Positions 8,601-17,167 of a stretch of DNA of 64,000 nt are shown here, piece by piece; position 1 is the first letter of the stretch, and every line of letters begins with the position of its first letter. A program made the translations under genes and the position numbers. The notes under the pieces were generated by a model that was not told the origin of the DNA, made no database searches, and saw only the letters and a list, made by a program, of their open reading frames with translations. Where the stretch lies: the NCBI GenBank assembly GCA_003075315.1, contig QDFQ01000004.1, positions 203,402 to 267,401 on the forward strand, in the 5' to 3' direction. The DNA comes from Arthrobacter sp. TPD3018 (GTDB lineage Bacteria > Pseudomonadota > Alphaproteobacteria > Sphingomonadales > Sphingomonadaceae).

Positions 8601-9790
8601 TCGGCGCGGACGTCAGCGGGCGGATCGACGCGCCGGTAATCCGGGGCGTGTTGCAGGCCAATGGCGCGCGAATCGAAAGCGCCGCGACCGGCACCGTGCT
8701 GACCAACGTCGTCGCGAGCGGCAAGTTCGGCGGATCGCAATTGCAGATCGACCGCTTCGCCGCCGATGCGGGCAAGGGCGGGCGCGTGACCGGGGTCGGG
8801 ACGTTCGATTTCGGCGCGGCCCGCGGGGTGGGGGTCGACGTGCGGTTGCAGGCGGATCACGCAGTGATGATCAACCGCGACGATTTCGGTGCGACCGTGA
8901 CCGGGCCGTTGACCTTCACCTCCAAGGGCGTCGGTGGGCAGATCGCGGGCAATGTCCTGCTTGACCGCAGCCGCTATCGGCTGGGTCAGGCGAGCGCCGC
9001 CACCGCCGTGCCGCGGCTCAACATCCGCGAGATCAACCTGCCCGACGGCGGCGAGGAAGACGAGGCACCGCCATCGCCCTGGACGCTGGCGATCAAGGCG
9101 AAGGCGCCCGACAAGATGATCGTCAGTGGCCTGGGCCTGTCGAGCGAATGGTCCGCCGATCTGTCGATCGCGGGTGAGCCGGGCAATCCGGCGATCACCG
9201 GACAGGCGACGCTGGTGCGCGGCGATTACGAATTTGCGGGCCGCAAGTTCGAACTGCGTCGCGGCATCATCCGCTTCGGCGGCGAGGTGCCAGCCAATCC
9301 CGCGCTGGATATCGAGGCGAATGCCGACAGCACCGGCCTGAGCGCTTCCATCCGCGTCACCGGCACGGCGCTGAAGCCCGAGATCAGCTTTACCAGCGTG
9401 CCGGCGCTGCCGCAGGACGAATTACTGTCCCGCCTGCTGTTCGGTACGTCGATCACCAAGCTGTCCGCGCCCGAGGCGTTGCAGCTCGCCGCGGCGGTGG
9501 CGGCGTTGCAGGATGGCGGCAACGGCCTCAACCCGATCAACGCGGTGCGGCGCGCGGCGGGGCTCGACCGGTTGCGCATCCTGCCCGCCGATCCGCAGAC
9601 GGGACAGGGCACGTCGATCGCCGCGGGCAAGTTCGTGACGCGGCGGCTGTATGCGGAGATCGTCACCGACGGGCAGGGCTATTCGGCGACGCGGCTGGAA
9701 TATCAGGTCACGCGCTGGCTCTCGCTGTTGTCCAGCATCTCGACCCTGGGGCGGCAAAGCGCGAACGTGCGCGTGTCGAAGGATTATTAA
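5669..9790 (+). CDS. tamB: TamB-like translocation and assembly module protein
   Basis: 1373 residues, normal for the family. An N-terminal membrane anchor (residues ~8-28, LGLGIAALVAVFVAALALV) precedes a long beta-rich AsmA/TamB-like body. The C-terminal TamB domain (about 1030-1373) contains NPALDIEANADSTGLSASIRV-type strands and LPQDELLSRLLFG. A TTG start at 5669 overlaps tamA's TGA by 4 bp, so translation is coupled. The protein spans the periplasm from the inner membrane to TamA. It probably acts in outer-membrane protein assembly or lipid transfer; which of these applies here cannot be read from sequence. Confidence 0.92.
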   Translation: MRRGLRWLGLGIAALVAVFVAALALVDTGIGHRWVTERIATVRTANGLRFAIGRIDGSLYDKARLTDVRVYDLDGLLLQAPSVDLDWRPWAWLRHRLVIKRLAVGQAVLFHAPHTRANPQRGPILPDFDIAIDALRVDRLVLAKPVLGTPRVGRIAGRAEIRDGRALVRLGAVVAGTDRLAVRIDAAPDRDRFDIDVRAGGAATGVLARGLGVRRAVRLDVDGKGSWTHWRGRAVGRIGTTRAVDLALAADAGRYTLGGEVATAGWTSAVVQRLTSPRVRIAGSATFADRRLDGTLSLRSTALAMTTTGVIDLGTSAWRNVRIEARLLRPAAVIPTMSGSGVVLRAVLDGGFRTALFDYRLRADRLAIDRTGMSGVRLAGSGRLGGRVLTMPTRFVAAEVTGVGDVAGGILRNLSLDGPVRLTGSLLTADALRLRSDKLDGRIMVSLDLATGRYEAGLNGTLGRLYIKGLGVVDVRSDLRVVPGPGGKGTRIVGRGIAQVVRLDNGFLRTLTGGLPRVVASLERAPDGTIRFADLVLTSPLLTLRGSGYRRNDETFHIDATGRHARYGPVTMMRLDGKIDRPTLDIVFAAPNATLGLSQVRLHLDPTPTGFNVQAQGGSRLGPFAGTGRILLLPPGVDDVLFVDRLAVSGTVASGRLAMPPGGFEGSLNVAGGGLSGALRFHPVGTVQQIVMSLDAANAQLAAATLRRGHLEATLLLDPAGASIDATASGQGLRQGRLSLARFAGNAKLRGGTGEIRASIAGSRGRAFDVQTVIAVAPDRYTVSAQGTLDRRPLKLLEPAIVTRDGDGWQLAPTKLAFAGGEGSLAGRFAANALAVDASLTRMPLAILDIGFPRLGLGGTASGRIVYASRAGEAPTGRIDLTLRGLSRAGLVLASRPIDVGLAGVLSADRLGVRAVMASGGRTIGRAQALLKPLGAGDLASRIAAAPLIAQLRYQGPADTLWRLTGVELFDLSGPVAIGADVSGRIDAPVIRGVLQANGARIESAATGTVLTNVVASGKFGGSQLQIDRFAADAGKGGRVTGVGTFDFGAARGVGVDVRLQADHAVMINRDDFGATVTGPLTFTSKGVGGQIAGNVLLDRSRYRLGQASAATAVPRLNIREINLPDGGEEDEAPPSPWTLAIKAKAPDKMIVSGLGLSSEWSADLSIAGEPGNPAITGQATLVRGDYEFAGRKFELRRGIIRFGGEVPANPALDIEANADSTGLSASIRVTGTALKPEISFTSVPALPQDELLSRLLFGTSITKLSAPEALQLAAAVAALQDGGNGLNPINAVRRAAGLDRLRILPADPQTGQGTSIAAGKFVTRRLYAEIVTDGQGYSATRLEYQVTRWLSLLSSISTLGRQSANVRVSKDY

Positions 9791-9839
9791 GGCGCCGGTG
9801 GCGGTTCCGCTGAGCGCCGCCGTCGGCTAGGGCCTGTCC

Positions 9840-11153
9840 ATGTCCGACGCATCTGCCCCGTCGCCGCGTTCCCGCCGCTGGACGCTCTACCGCCTGCGCG
9901 CGCTGCTGCGATCGCGTGGGCCGACCAGCGTGCGCTTCCGGCGGCGGATCGCGGTGATCACCGGTGCGATCCTGATCGGCATCGTCGCGGTGCTGTTCGC
10001 CGAGGCGGCCGATTATACGGGGCTGGTGTTCAGCGCCTATGCGCGCACGTGGCATTGGTTGCCGCTCGTCACGACGCCGCTGGGCTTCATGGCGCTCGTC
10101 TGGCTGACGCGGCGGTTCGTGCCGCTGGCGCGCGGTTCGGGCATTCCGCAGGTCATGGCCGCGCAGACCGACCCGACCGCGGCGATGGGCGGACTGATCG
10201 CGGTGAAGACGGTGCTGGGTAAGGTCGTGCTGACGATGGCGGCGATCCTGTGCGGCGCGAGCGTCGGGCGCGAGGGGCCGACAGTGCAGATCGCCGCGGC
10301 GGTGATGGGGGTCAGCCACCGCGTGCTGCGCGTGCCGTTGAAGGGCGCGGTGGTGATCGCGGGCGGTGCGGCGGGCGTGGCGGCGGCGTTCAACACGCCG
10401 TTGGCAGGCGTGATGTTCGCGATCGAGGAACTCGCCGCCGCCTATGAGCAGAAGGTGACGCTGCTAGTGCTGTCGGCGATCGTGATCGCCGGCCTCGTCG
10501 CCCAAAGCCTGGCGGGCGACTATATCTATTTCGGCGCGATCGGCGCGCATATGCCAACCGCGAGCGCACTGATCGTCGTGCCGGTCGCGGGCGTCTTCGG
10601 CGGACTGGCGGGTGGGCTGTTCTCTCGCGTGCTGCTGGGGCTCGCCAGCGGGCCGGGCCGCGTGACGCGCTGGACGAAGGCGAACCCGGTGTTGTTCGCC
10701 GGCATTTGCGGCGTGGTGGTCGCAGTGCTGGGCGTGTTCTCCGCGGGGCTGACCTGGGGCACCGGTTATTCCGCGGCGCGGGCGATGATCATCGGCGTCG
10801 ATGCGCCCTTGTGGTTCGGACCGGCGAAGGCGCTGGCGACGACGGCGACCGCGGTCGCCGGGCTGCCCGGCGGCATCTTCGCGCCCAGCCTGGCGGTGGG
10901 GGCGGGTGTCGGCAATCTGCTGCATGCAGTCTTCCCGAACGATCCCGCGGGCGCGGTCGTGATCCTGGGCATGGTCGCCTATTTCGCGGGGGTCGTGCGC
11001 GCGCCGCTGACCGCGGTGATCATCCTGTCCGAAACGACGGTGAGCCGTGGGCTGTTGCTGCCCATGTTCGCTACCGCCTTCATCGCCGACTGGGCGAGCC
11101 AGCTGGTGTGCCGCGAGAAGCTGTATCACGGGTTGTCGCAGACGTTTCGATAA
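9840..11153 (+). CDS. ClC-family chloride channel / H+-Cl- antiporter
   Basis: 437 residues with about ten membrane helices. The chloride-path signatures are GSGIPQ (99-104), GREGPTVQ (143-150, with the gating Glu) and PGGIFAPSLAVGAGVG (~343-358). The 'AIEEL' near 198 retains the internal glutamate used by exchangers, which favours an antiporter over a channel. No C-terminal CBS domains follow. ATG at 9840 comes 50 bp after tamB, but function is unrelated. Confidence 0.9.
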   Translation: MSDASAPSPRSRRWTLYRLRALLRSRGPTSVRFRRRIAVITGAILIGIVAVLFAEAADYTGLVFSAYARTWHWLPLVTTPLGFMALVWLTRRFVPLARGSGIPQVMAAQTDPTAAMGGLIAVKTVLGKVVLTMAAILCGASVGREGPTVQIAAAVMGVSHRVLRVPLKGAVVIAGGAAGVAAAFNTPLAGVMFAIEELAAAYEQKVTLLVLSAIVIAGLVAQSLAGDYIYFGAIGAHMPTASALIVVPVAGVFGGLAGGLFSRVLLGLASGPGRVTRWTKANPVLFAGICGVVVAVLGVFSAGLTWGTGYSAARAMIIGVDAPLWFGPAKALATTATAVAGLPGGIFAPSLAVGAGVGNLLHAVFPNDPAGAVVILGMVAYFAGVVRAPLTAVIILSETTVSRGLLLPMFATAFIADWASQLVCREKLYHGLSQTFR

Positions 11154-11177
11154 GGCGCGAGACGACAAACACCTAAT

Positions 11178-11273
11178 CGTCATTCCCGCGCAGGCGGGAA
11201 TCCATAACCTTTAACGTCAGCGATAACGCCGAAAGGGTAGCGCATCTGGATTCTCGCCTTCGCGGGAATGACG
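11178..11273. repeat. 96-bp REP doublet (BIME-like), copy 1
   Basis: Two hairpins in opposite orientation: CGTCATTCCCGCGCAGGCG... at the left and ...CGCCTTCGCGGGAATGACG at the right. The core is shared with copies at 25907-26001 and 58059-58154 (AACCTxT..., GGTAGCGC, TCTGGATTC). It lies between the convergent ClC and metallo-hydrolase genes and may end transcription from both. Confidence 0.8.
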
Positions 11274-11285
11274 GGGGGGTGGGGT

Positions 11286-12521
11286 TTAGCGCAGCGCGCG
11301 GACCTCGGGAGTGTCGAGGCAGCGCATCATCTCGGCGGGCTGCATCGCGCGGCCCGTTTGCGGTTCTGCATAGACGGGCACCTCGAACGGCTTGCCGAGC
11401 CCTTCCGCCGTAAAGCCGTTGCCGCCCGTGCAGCGCATCGCCGCCGCCAGCATCCTGGGCGGGGTGTCATAGCCTTCGTAGGACAGGCGGAACGTGCCCC
11501 AATGGATCGCCATGGATCGCGCGGCGCCCAGGCGCTGGTGGATGAGCGCCGCCTCCGCCGGACCGACATGGCTGCCCGACGACATTTGGCCGGGCGCGAA
11601 GCGGAACGCGCCGATCGGGATCATCGCGAAGCGGATCGGGCCGTAGGTTGCGGCCTCCGCCGGCCACAGGCCGTCGCCGAAGCCGGTGTCGCCCGCGAAG
11701 AAGATGTTGCCGCCGCTGGGCAATGCGACGACGAAGCTGGACCAGAGCGCGCGGTTGCGATCGGTGAACCAGCGGCTGCCCCAATGGTGGTTGCGCGTCA
11801 CGAACACGCGCGCGCGATCACCCGGGCACCAGCTGTCGGGATCGCAGCGGATGTCGCTGCTCGTGTCCTGGATGCCGGCAGGCGTCAGCGTCGCGCTGCC
11901 GCCCCAGTCGAGCGCGGTCGCCTTCGCGCCGGTCTGGCCGATGACGCTGTCGTTGCCCAGGCTGGTGACGATCGCAGGCTTGTCCCGCTCCCACAACCGC
12001 TTCAGCGCCGCCTGATCGAGATGATCGTAATGGTTGTGACTGACCAGCACGAGATCGATCTTGGGCAGATCGTCGAACCGGATACCGGGCGCCGCGACGC
12101 GCTGCGGACCGAAGCCGAACGGGCCGGCGCGTTCGGCGTAGATCGGGTCGGTCAGGATGTTGAGGCCATGGGTCTGGATGAGGACGCTGGGGTGGCCGAT
12201 CCACGTCACGACCATGCGCTCGCCTTCGACGCGCGCGGCGGGGCGCGACGGTGTGACCGCCACGCTCTTCGGCCATTCGGGACGCCCGTCGTTTCTGGTC
12301 AGGTACCGCCAGAAGAAGCCGGTGCGGCTGCCGCCCGCCGGCATGCGCATCGTGTCCTGATCGCCATCGGGGTTGAAGAAGCGCTGCCCGTTGTAATGGT
12401 CGCTTTCGTCGCCTTCGTAATAGATGCGGTCGAGAAAGCGCGGGACGATCGTCACGGTGAGGCCGAATGCGATGACGAGCGCCAAGACGATGCCGCCGAT
12501 GATCTTCAGTACCAGCGCCAC
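11286..12521 (-). CDS. Membrane-anchored MBL-fold metallo-hydrolase (NAPE-PLD-like)
   Basis: 411 residues. An N-terminal membrane helix (4-26) is followed by a metallo-beta-lactamase fold with VVTWIGHPSVLIQ, the metal motif SHNHYDHLD (His162, His164, Asp166, His167), and FAGDTGFGD plus IHWGTF further on. The arrangement matches the phospholipase-D-like MBL group (N-acylphosphatidylethanolamine hydrolase and relatives). A lipid or phosphodiester substrate is therefore likely but unproven. GTG start at 12521 has an AAAGGGG site. It is divergent from the amidase gene. Confidence 0.82.
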   Translation of the reverse strand: MALVLKIIGGIVLALVIAFGLTVTIVPRFLDRIYYEGDESDHYNGQRFFNPDGDQDTMRMPAGGSRTGFFWRYLTRNDGRPEWPKSVAVTPSRPAARVEGERMVVTWIGHPSVLIQTHGLNILTDPIYAERAGPFGFGPQRVAAPGIRFDDLPKIDLVLVSHNHYDHLDQAALKRLWERDKPAIVTSLGNDSVIGQTGAKATALDWGGSATLTPAGIQDTSSDIRCDPDSWCPGDRARVFVTRNHHWGSRWFTDRNRALWSSFVVALPSGGNIFFAGDTGFGDGLWPAEAATYGPIRFAMIPIGAFRFAPGQMSSGSHVGPAEAALIHQRLGAARSMAIHWGTFRLSYEGYDTPPRMLAAAMRCTGGNGFTAEGLGKPFEVPVYAEPQTGRAMQPAEMMRCLDTPEVRALR

Positions 12522-12661
12522 GGCAGCCCCTTTGGAGATTGATGCGGGTGAACGCCGCGGGGGTGCCGCGGGTTCAATGGCACGTCAATCGCGGGTGGGC
12601 GTGGGAGGGGACTTGTGCGGGCCGTGCGCTCGGCTAGCATCCTGCGGCAAAGGGGATGGAT

Positions 12662-14245
12662 ATGCGTCAGATTGCGTTGGGTTTTCTGCTGGCCAGTGCC
12701 GTGCTTGCAACGCCGGCTGTCGCGCGTCGGGTCACGGTCGAAGAGGTGCCGCTGGAGCAGGTGCAGGCGCTGATGACCACGGGCAAGGCGACGAGCGTCG
12801 AGGTAACACGCGCTTATCTCGACCGGATCGCCGCGCTGGATCGCAAGGGGCCGGCATTGCGCAGCGTGATCGCGATCAATCCCGACGCCCTTGCGCAGGC
12901 GAAGGCGCTGGATGCCGAACGCAAGGCGGGGCGCATCCGGGGGCCGCTGCATGGCGTGCCGGTGCTGATCAAGGACAATGTCGAAACCGCCGACCGGATG
13001 GCGACGACGGCGGGCAGCCTGGCGCTGAAGGGCAATGTCACCGGCCGCGACGCGCCGGTGGTGGCGCGGCTGCGTGCGGCAGGGGCGGTGATTCTGGGCA
13101 AGACGAACTTGAGCGAATGGGCGAACATCCGCTCGACGCATGCGATGAGTGGGTGGAGCGCGGTCGGCGGACTGGTGAAGAACCCCTATGCGCTGGACCG
13201 TACCGCGTGCGGATCGTCATCCGGTTCGGGCGCGGCGGTGGCGGCGAGCTTCGCCGCGGCGGCGGTGGGAACGGAGACCGACGGCTCGGTCGTATGCCCG
13301 TCGTCGATCAACGGCCTTGTCGGGTTGAAGCCCTCGATCGGCCTCGTCAGTCGCACGCATGTGGTGCCGATCAGTCATTCGCAGGATACGCCCGGGCCAA
13401 TGGCGCGCAGCGTGCGCGACGTTGCGGTGCTGTTTTCGGCGATGGTCGGCCCCGATCCCGCCGATCCGGTGACGGCGGGCGCGGTTCCGCGCGACTATAC
13501 GGCGGGGCTGTCGGTCAGCGCGCTGTCGGGGATGCGCGTGGGTGTCATTCGGCCGAAGGACATGCCGGCGGACCTCGCCGCGCGCTACGACGCGGCGCTG
13601 GCCGTGCTGACCGCGGCGGGTGCGGTGCTAGTGCCGGTGACGCCGCCCAAGCTGGATGGGGTGGGCGATGCCGAATTCATGGTGTTGAAAACCGAATTGA
13701 AGGCCGACCTCAACGCGTATCTCGCGACGACGCCGGCGGCGGTGACGGCGCGCGACCTCGACCAGCTGATCGCCTTCAATCGCGATCATGCGACGCAGGA
13801 GATGCCGTTCTTCGGTCAGGAGATTTTCGAGATGGCGGCGCAGACCAAAGGACTGCGCGATCCCGACTATGTGGCGGCGCGGGCCAAATCGCTGAAGGCG
13901 GCGAGCGGTGCGATCGACGGCATGCTGGCGGCGGCGGGCGCTCAGATATTGGTCGAGCCGACCTATGCCGAGGCATGGTTGAGCGATCCCGTGTATGGCG
14001 ATCAGTATAACGGGCCGTCCTCGTCGGAGCTGCCGGCGATCGCCGGTTATCCCAATTTGACCGTGCCGATGGGGCTGGTGAGGGGACTGCCGGTCGGGCT
14101 GTCATTCATCGCGACGAAGAACGGCGAGGCGACGGTGCTGGGCGCAGGCTATGCCTTTGAGCAGCGGGCGAAGGCGCGGGTGGCGCCGCGGTATCTCGCG
14201 CAGGCGGACGTGGGGGCTGGGCTGGAGGGGACGCGCCGATCCTAA
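12662..14245 (+). CDS. Secreted amidase (amidase-signature family)
   Basis: 527 residues. A signal peptide (1-22, LGFLLASAVLATPAVA) is followed by the amidase-signature domain: catalytic Lys104 in VLIKDNVE, the Ser cluster CGSSSGSGAA (~183-191) and the probable nucleophile Ser209 in GTETDGSVVCPSSINGLVG. It hydrolyses a linear amide, probably in the periplasm; the substrate cannot be told. ATG at 12662 is preferred over the in-frame ATG at 12656 because AGGGG (12651-12655) is 6 bp upstream of the former and touches the latter. Confidence 0.88.
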   Translation: MRQIALGFLLASAVLATPAVARRVTVEEVPLEQVQALMTTGKATSVEVTRAYLDRIAALDRKGPALRSVIAINPDALAQAKALDAERKAGRIRGPLHGVPVLIKDNVETADRMATTAGSLALKGNVTGRDAPVVARLRAAGAVILGKTNLSEWANIRSTHAMSGWSAVGGLVKNPYALDRTACGSSSGSGAAVAASFAAAAVGTETDGSVVCPSSINGLVGLKPSIGLVSRTHVVPISHSQDTPGPMARSVRDVAVLFSAMVGPDPADPVTAGAVPRDYTAGLSVSALSGMRVGVIRPKDMPADLAARYDAALAVLTAAGAVLVPVTPPKLDGVGDAEFMVLKTELKADLNAYLATTPAAVTARDLDQLIAFNRDHATQEMPFFGQEIFEMAAQTKGLRDPDYVAARAKSLKAASGAIDGMLAAAGAQILVEPTYAEAWLSDPVYGDQYNGPSSSELPAIAGYPNLTVPMGLVRGLPVGLSFIATKNGEATVLGAGYAFEQRAKARVAPRYLAQADVGAGLEGTRRS

Positions 14246-14248
14246 TGG

Positions 14249-14280
14249 AACGTCATCCCCTTGAAGGCTGGGATGACGTT
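14249..14280. terminator. Bidirectional terminator-like hairpin of the GTCATCCC type
   Basis: AACGTCATCCC pairs with GGGATGACGTT (11 bp, 10-base loop), four bases after the amidase stop and between convergent genes. There is no long T run, so termination efficiency is uncertain. Same sequence class as 36221-36248. Confidence 0.5.
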
Positions 14281-14320
14281 TCAGGCGGAGAGGTCGAAGC
14301 CGCGGAAGGGTGAGGGTGAA

Positions 14321-14722
14321 TTAGGAGCGAAGACGCTTTTCCAGACTCCACTGCCAGAGCATCAGCAGTGGCACCGCGCCAAGCTCCATCGCAAAACCGA
14401 ACAGATGCCCCGCGGACGGTGCGCCGACCGCGACCAGCGATACGATCCGGCTGAGGCCGCCCGCGACCACCAGCGCGCCCAGCAGGCGGAAGCGGGGGCC
14501 CTTGCGTTCGATCCGGGGGATGCACGTCGCGAACGCGATACCGACGGCAAAGAAGATGCCGGAGATGTAGCGGAAATGGCTGTCGAGGTCGGTCGGGATC
14601 ACCGGCGGATGGCCGAGGAAGCCGGGGCCCCGCGCTACGCTCCAGCCGCCGACGGATAGCGGTACCAGGCAGGCGAGCGCCACCACCACCTGCAGCGCAC
14701 GGCGCTCCACGGCGGGGCTCAA
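14321..14722 (-). CDS. DUF4345-type small membrane protein
   Basis: 133 residues with four hydrophobic segments (VVVALACLVPLSVGG, YISGIFFAVGIAFATC, LLGALVVAGGLSRIVSLV, LFGFAMELGAVPLLMLW), the layout of DUF4345 inner-membrane proteins of unknown function. A TTG start at 14722 overlaps the TGA of the upstream DUF2721 gene and has GGAG 8-10 bp before it. The longer frame upstream is non-coding overlap with that gene. Confidence 0.72.
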   Translation of the reverse strand: MSPAVERRALQVVVALACLVPLSVGGWSVARGPGFLGHPPVIPTDLDSHFRYISGIFFAVGIAFATCIPRIERKGPRFRLLGALVVAGGLSRIVSLVAVGAPSAGHLFGFAMELGAVPLLMLWQWSLEKRLRS

Positions 14723-15168
14723 GACAGAATCTCCTTCCGCACATGGATGGCGCGGAGCGACACACGCACCTCCCACATGAACGCCGCGAGGCAACAGGTG
14801 AGCAGCGTCACCGCGACGATGAAGCAGAAGGCGATGCCGGTGCCGATGTGCAGCCGCGCGATATTGGCGACGAACAGCATCGCGATGACGATGCACGCCA
14901 TCACCGCGCTCAGCACCGCGAGGAACAGCGCAGCGTTGATGATCGACATGCGCTCGTCGAGCAGTTTCAATTCCCAGATGTCGCGCTGCTGATCGCGGCC
15001 GCTTTCGGCGATGACCCGTTCCTCCAGCACGCGGGCGCGATCGATGACGCGGGCGAGGCGGCCGGCGAGCACGTTGAGGATCTGGCCGATGGCCGCCAGC
15101 ATGAAGACGGGCGCGAGCGACAGCTGGATCGTCTGCGCGATCGTGGACACTTGGAGCAACGTGGGCAT
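14719..15168 (-). CDS. DUF2721-family membrane protein
   Basis: 149 residues. An N-terminal helix (TIQLSLAPVFMLAAIGQILNVL) is followed by a charged helix (ARVIDRARVLEERVIAESGRDQQ) and two C-terminal membrane segments. This is the DUF2721 layout; function unknown. ATG at 15168. It is coupled to the DUF4345 gene by a 4-bp overlap, so the two probably form a two-gene unit, divergent from the GNAT-like gene. Confidence 0.82.
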   Translation of the reverse strand: MPTLLQVSTIAQTIQLSLAPVFMLAAIGQILNVLAGRLARVIDRARVLEERVIAESGRDQQRDIWELKLLDERMSIINAALFLAVLSAVMACIVIAMLFVANIARLHIGTGIAFCFIVAVTLLTCCLAAFMWEVRVSLRAIHVRKEILS

Positions 15169-15310
15169 GGCGCCATCATATCCGGGACGGCGCCGCGGGA
15201 AAGGGCCGATCCGTGTCGGGCGGGCGGTTTGTCGATCGCGGAGCCGCGATCGACGGTTTTTCGTTGCCCGCCGCCGATCGAGCGATAGACCCACGGACGT
15301 GCGGCTGCCG

Positions 15311-16384
15311 ATGCGCCTTTCGACGTTCGAACGTCTGCCTCCCACCGCGCGCGCGCGGATCGACGATGGTCTGTCCGTGGCGATCGATGCGGTGGCGACG
15401 CGGGCGGTGCCGACGCACGGCTTCCTGCGCTATGGATGGTATGCTGCGGCGCTGGATGCCTATGGCGGCAGGGCCCGGACGCTGGTGGTCGAAGAAGAGG
15501 GGCGGCCCGCGCTGGCGCTGCCGTTCGTCGGTATCGGACCAGGGTTCGCGCGCGCTGCGGCGGTGCCGGGCAGCTATTGGCCGTTTCGCAGCTTTCCGCT
15601 CGCCGCCGACGCGGGGGAGGCGGTGTTGCGGGTGGCGCTGGCAGCGCTGGCGCGCGCCGTCACGGTGCTGCGGATCGGCCCGGTGTACGACGACGATTCC
15701 GCGGTGATGCCGCTGATCGCCGCCGCGCGGGCGCAGGGGTGGGCGGTGCTCGGACGGTTCGTCGCGGACAGCTGGCTGCTCGACATGACGGCGCGACAGC
15801 AGGAGGGACCGTGGCCGCGCGGGTCGACGCTGCGCAAGAACCGCTTCCACGAAAAGCATCTCGCGAGCCATGGCGTGCCGGACTGGCGCTTCCTGTCGGG
15901 GGCGGACTGGCCGGCGGCATTCGACGATCTGGCGGCGGTGGAGCAGGCGAGCTGGATCGCATCGCGCACGGATGGCAGCGATGCCAAATTCACGCGCGAA
16001 GGCCATGGCGCCTTCTGGCGCGCGGCGGCGCAGGACCCGGTGCTGGCGCAGATGATGCGCGCGGCCTTGCTGACCATCGACGGAAAGCCTGCGGCCTTTT
16101 CGTTCGATCTCGACGCGGGGGCGCTGACGTACGCGATCGCCAACAGCTACGACCCCGCCTATGCCAAGCATTCGCCGGGCAAGCTGCTCTATTACCGCAA
16201 TCTCGTGCACGCATTGGCGCGGGGGATTACGCGGGTCGACTGGGGGGCGGGCGACAGCGGCTACAAACAGGTGATCGGTGCCGACCGGGGGCCGGCGATC
16301 CGCGACTGGTTACTGGTGCGTCCGGGCGTGCCTGCGCTGGTCGGCCGGCTCGCTGCGGGCGTATGGCGGCGATCGGGGCAGTAG
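15311..16384 (+). CDS. GNAT-family (CelD/BcsL-like) acetyltransferase
   Basis: 357 residues resembling the 'acetyltransferase involved in cellulose biosynthesis' group. The C-terminal GNAT half carries FTREGHGAFWRAAAQDP, AAFSFDLDAGALTYAIANSYDPAYAKHSPGKLLYYRNL and IDWGAGDSGYKQ-like segments, where the 'SPG..L' turn is the usual CoA-side element. It likely transfers an acyl group in cell-envelope polysaccharide or lipid metabolism; the acceptor is unknown. ATG 15311 is used; a GTG at 15299 is possible. Confidence 0.8.
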   Translation: MRLSTFERLPPTARARIDDGLSVAIDAVATRAVPTHGFLRYGWYAAALDAYGGRARTLVVEEEGRPALALPFVGIGPGFARAAAVPGSYWPFRSFPLAADAGEAVLRVALAALARAVTVLRIGPVYDDDSAVMPLIAAARAQGWAVLGRFVADSWLLDMTARQQEGPWPRGSTLRKNRFHEKHLASHGVPDWRFLSGADWPAAFDDLAAVEQASWIASRTDGSDAKFTREGHGAFWRAAAQDPVLAQMMRAALLTIDGKPAAFSFDLDAGALTYAIANSYDPAYAKHSPGKLLYYRNLVHALARGITRVDWGAGDSGYKQVIGADRGPAIRDWLLVRPGVPALVGRLAAGVWRRSGQ

Positions 16385-16421
16385 ACGGAACCCGGGCCCA
16401 GCGCGTAGGCGTTGAGGCATC

Positions 16422-16967
16422 ATGTTCGTCTTCCTCGATTTCGAAGCCTCGTCGCTCGCCAAGAAAAGCTATCCGATCGAAGTCGCCTGGGTGTTCGAGG
16501 ACGGCACCGAGGAAAGCCATCTGATCCGTCCGCCGCTGCAATGGTCGGACTGGGACGACGAGGCGGAGGCGATCCATCATATCACGCGCGCCGAGATCGA
16601 GGCGAACGGCACGCCGCATGACGTGGTCGCGCAACGGATGATCGATGTGCTGAGTGGCCATGCCCTGTTCGCGAGTGCGCCGTCGTGGGACGGCAAATGG
16701 CTGAGCGCGCTGCTGCGTGCGGCGAAGCAGCCGCGCCATGCGCTGCGGTTGCGCGACAGCGAGGAGGCGCAGCGCGAGACGGCGACCGCGATCCTGCGCG
16801 GGGTGGTGCCGGATGTCGAACTGGGGCGGGTGGTGGCCGATGCCGTCGTGCTGGGCGAGGTGCGCGATCATGACGTGCCGGCGCACCGGGCACTGGCCGA
16901 TGCGCGCGACGAATGGCGCCGCTGGGGGCTGGTGAAGCGCGCCGCGGAAGAGCGGGCGGGGCGCTGA
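16422..16967 (+). CDS. 3'-5' exonuclease-like protein (DEDD fold)
   Basis: 181 residues beginning MFVFLDFEASSL, where DFEAS is the first acidic motif of DEDD exonucleases. Next come HHITRAEI (exo-type substrate motif), FASAPSWDGKWL for the second, and HRALADARDEW, which supplies the last His and Asp motif. It probably trims RNA or DNA 3' ends. It is coupled to the next gene by a TGATG overlap. Substrate unknown. Confidence 0.75.
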   Translation: MFVFLDFEASSLAKKSYPIEVAWVFEDGTEESHLIRPPLQWSDWDDEAEAIHHITRAEIEANGTPHDVVAQRMIDVLSGHALFASAPSWDGKWLSALLRAAKQPRHALRLRDSEEAQRETATAILRGVVPDVELGRVVADAVVLGEVRDHDVPAHRALADARDEWRRWGLVKRAAEERAGR

Positions 16968-17143
16968 TGGGCGAGGTGGTCAACTTCCGCCGTGCCCGCA
17001 AGGCACGGGATCGGGCCGCGGCGGGCAGGGTCGCCGACGCGAACCGCGCGAAGTTCGGGCGGACCAAAGCGGAGCGTGAGACCGCAGACGCTGACAAGGC
17101 GCGGGTCGAACGGATACTCGACGGAGCGAAACTGGAGGATTGA
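16967..17143 (+). CDS. DUF4169-family small protein
   Basis: 58 residues, MGEVVNFRRARKARDRAAAGRV at the start, highly basic then acidic. This is the typical short helical DUF4169 protein of alphaproteobacteria (VVNLRxARK... at the N-terminus). The ATG lies within the stop of the exonuclease gene, so the two are translated together. Function unknown; the charge pattern suggests nucleic-acid contact. Confidence 0.82.
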   Translation: MGEVVNFRRARKARDRAAAGRVADANRAKFGRTKAERETADADKARVERILDGAKLED

Positions 17144-17167
17144 GGGCGAGGGCGAAACCCTGGCGGC

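Noticed and set aside
12424-14010. A 528-codon plus frame overlapping the amidase in another phase
   Set aside because: The amidase frame contains all catalytic motifs and a signal peptide; the other is Gly/Arg/Ala-rich noise.
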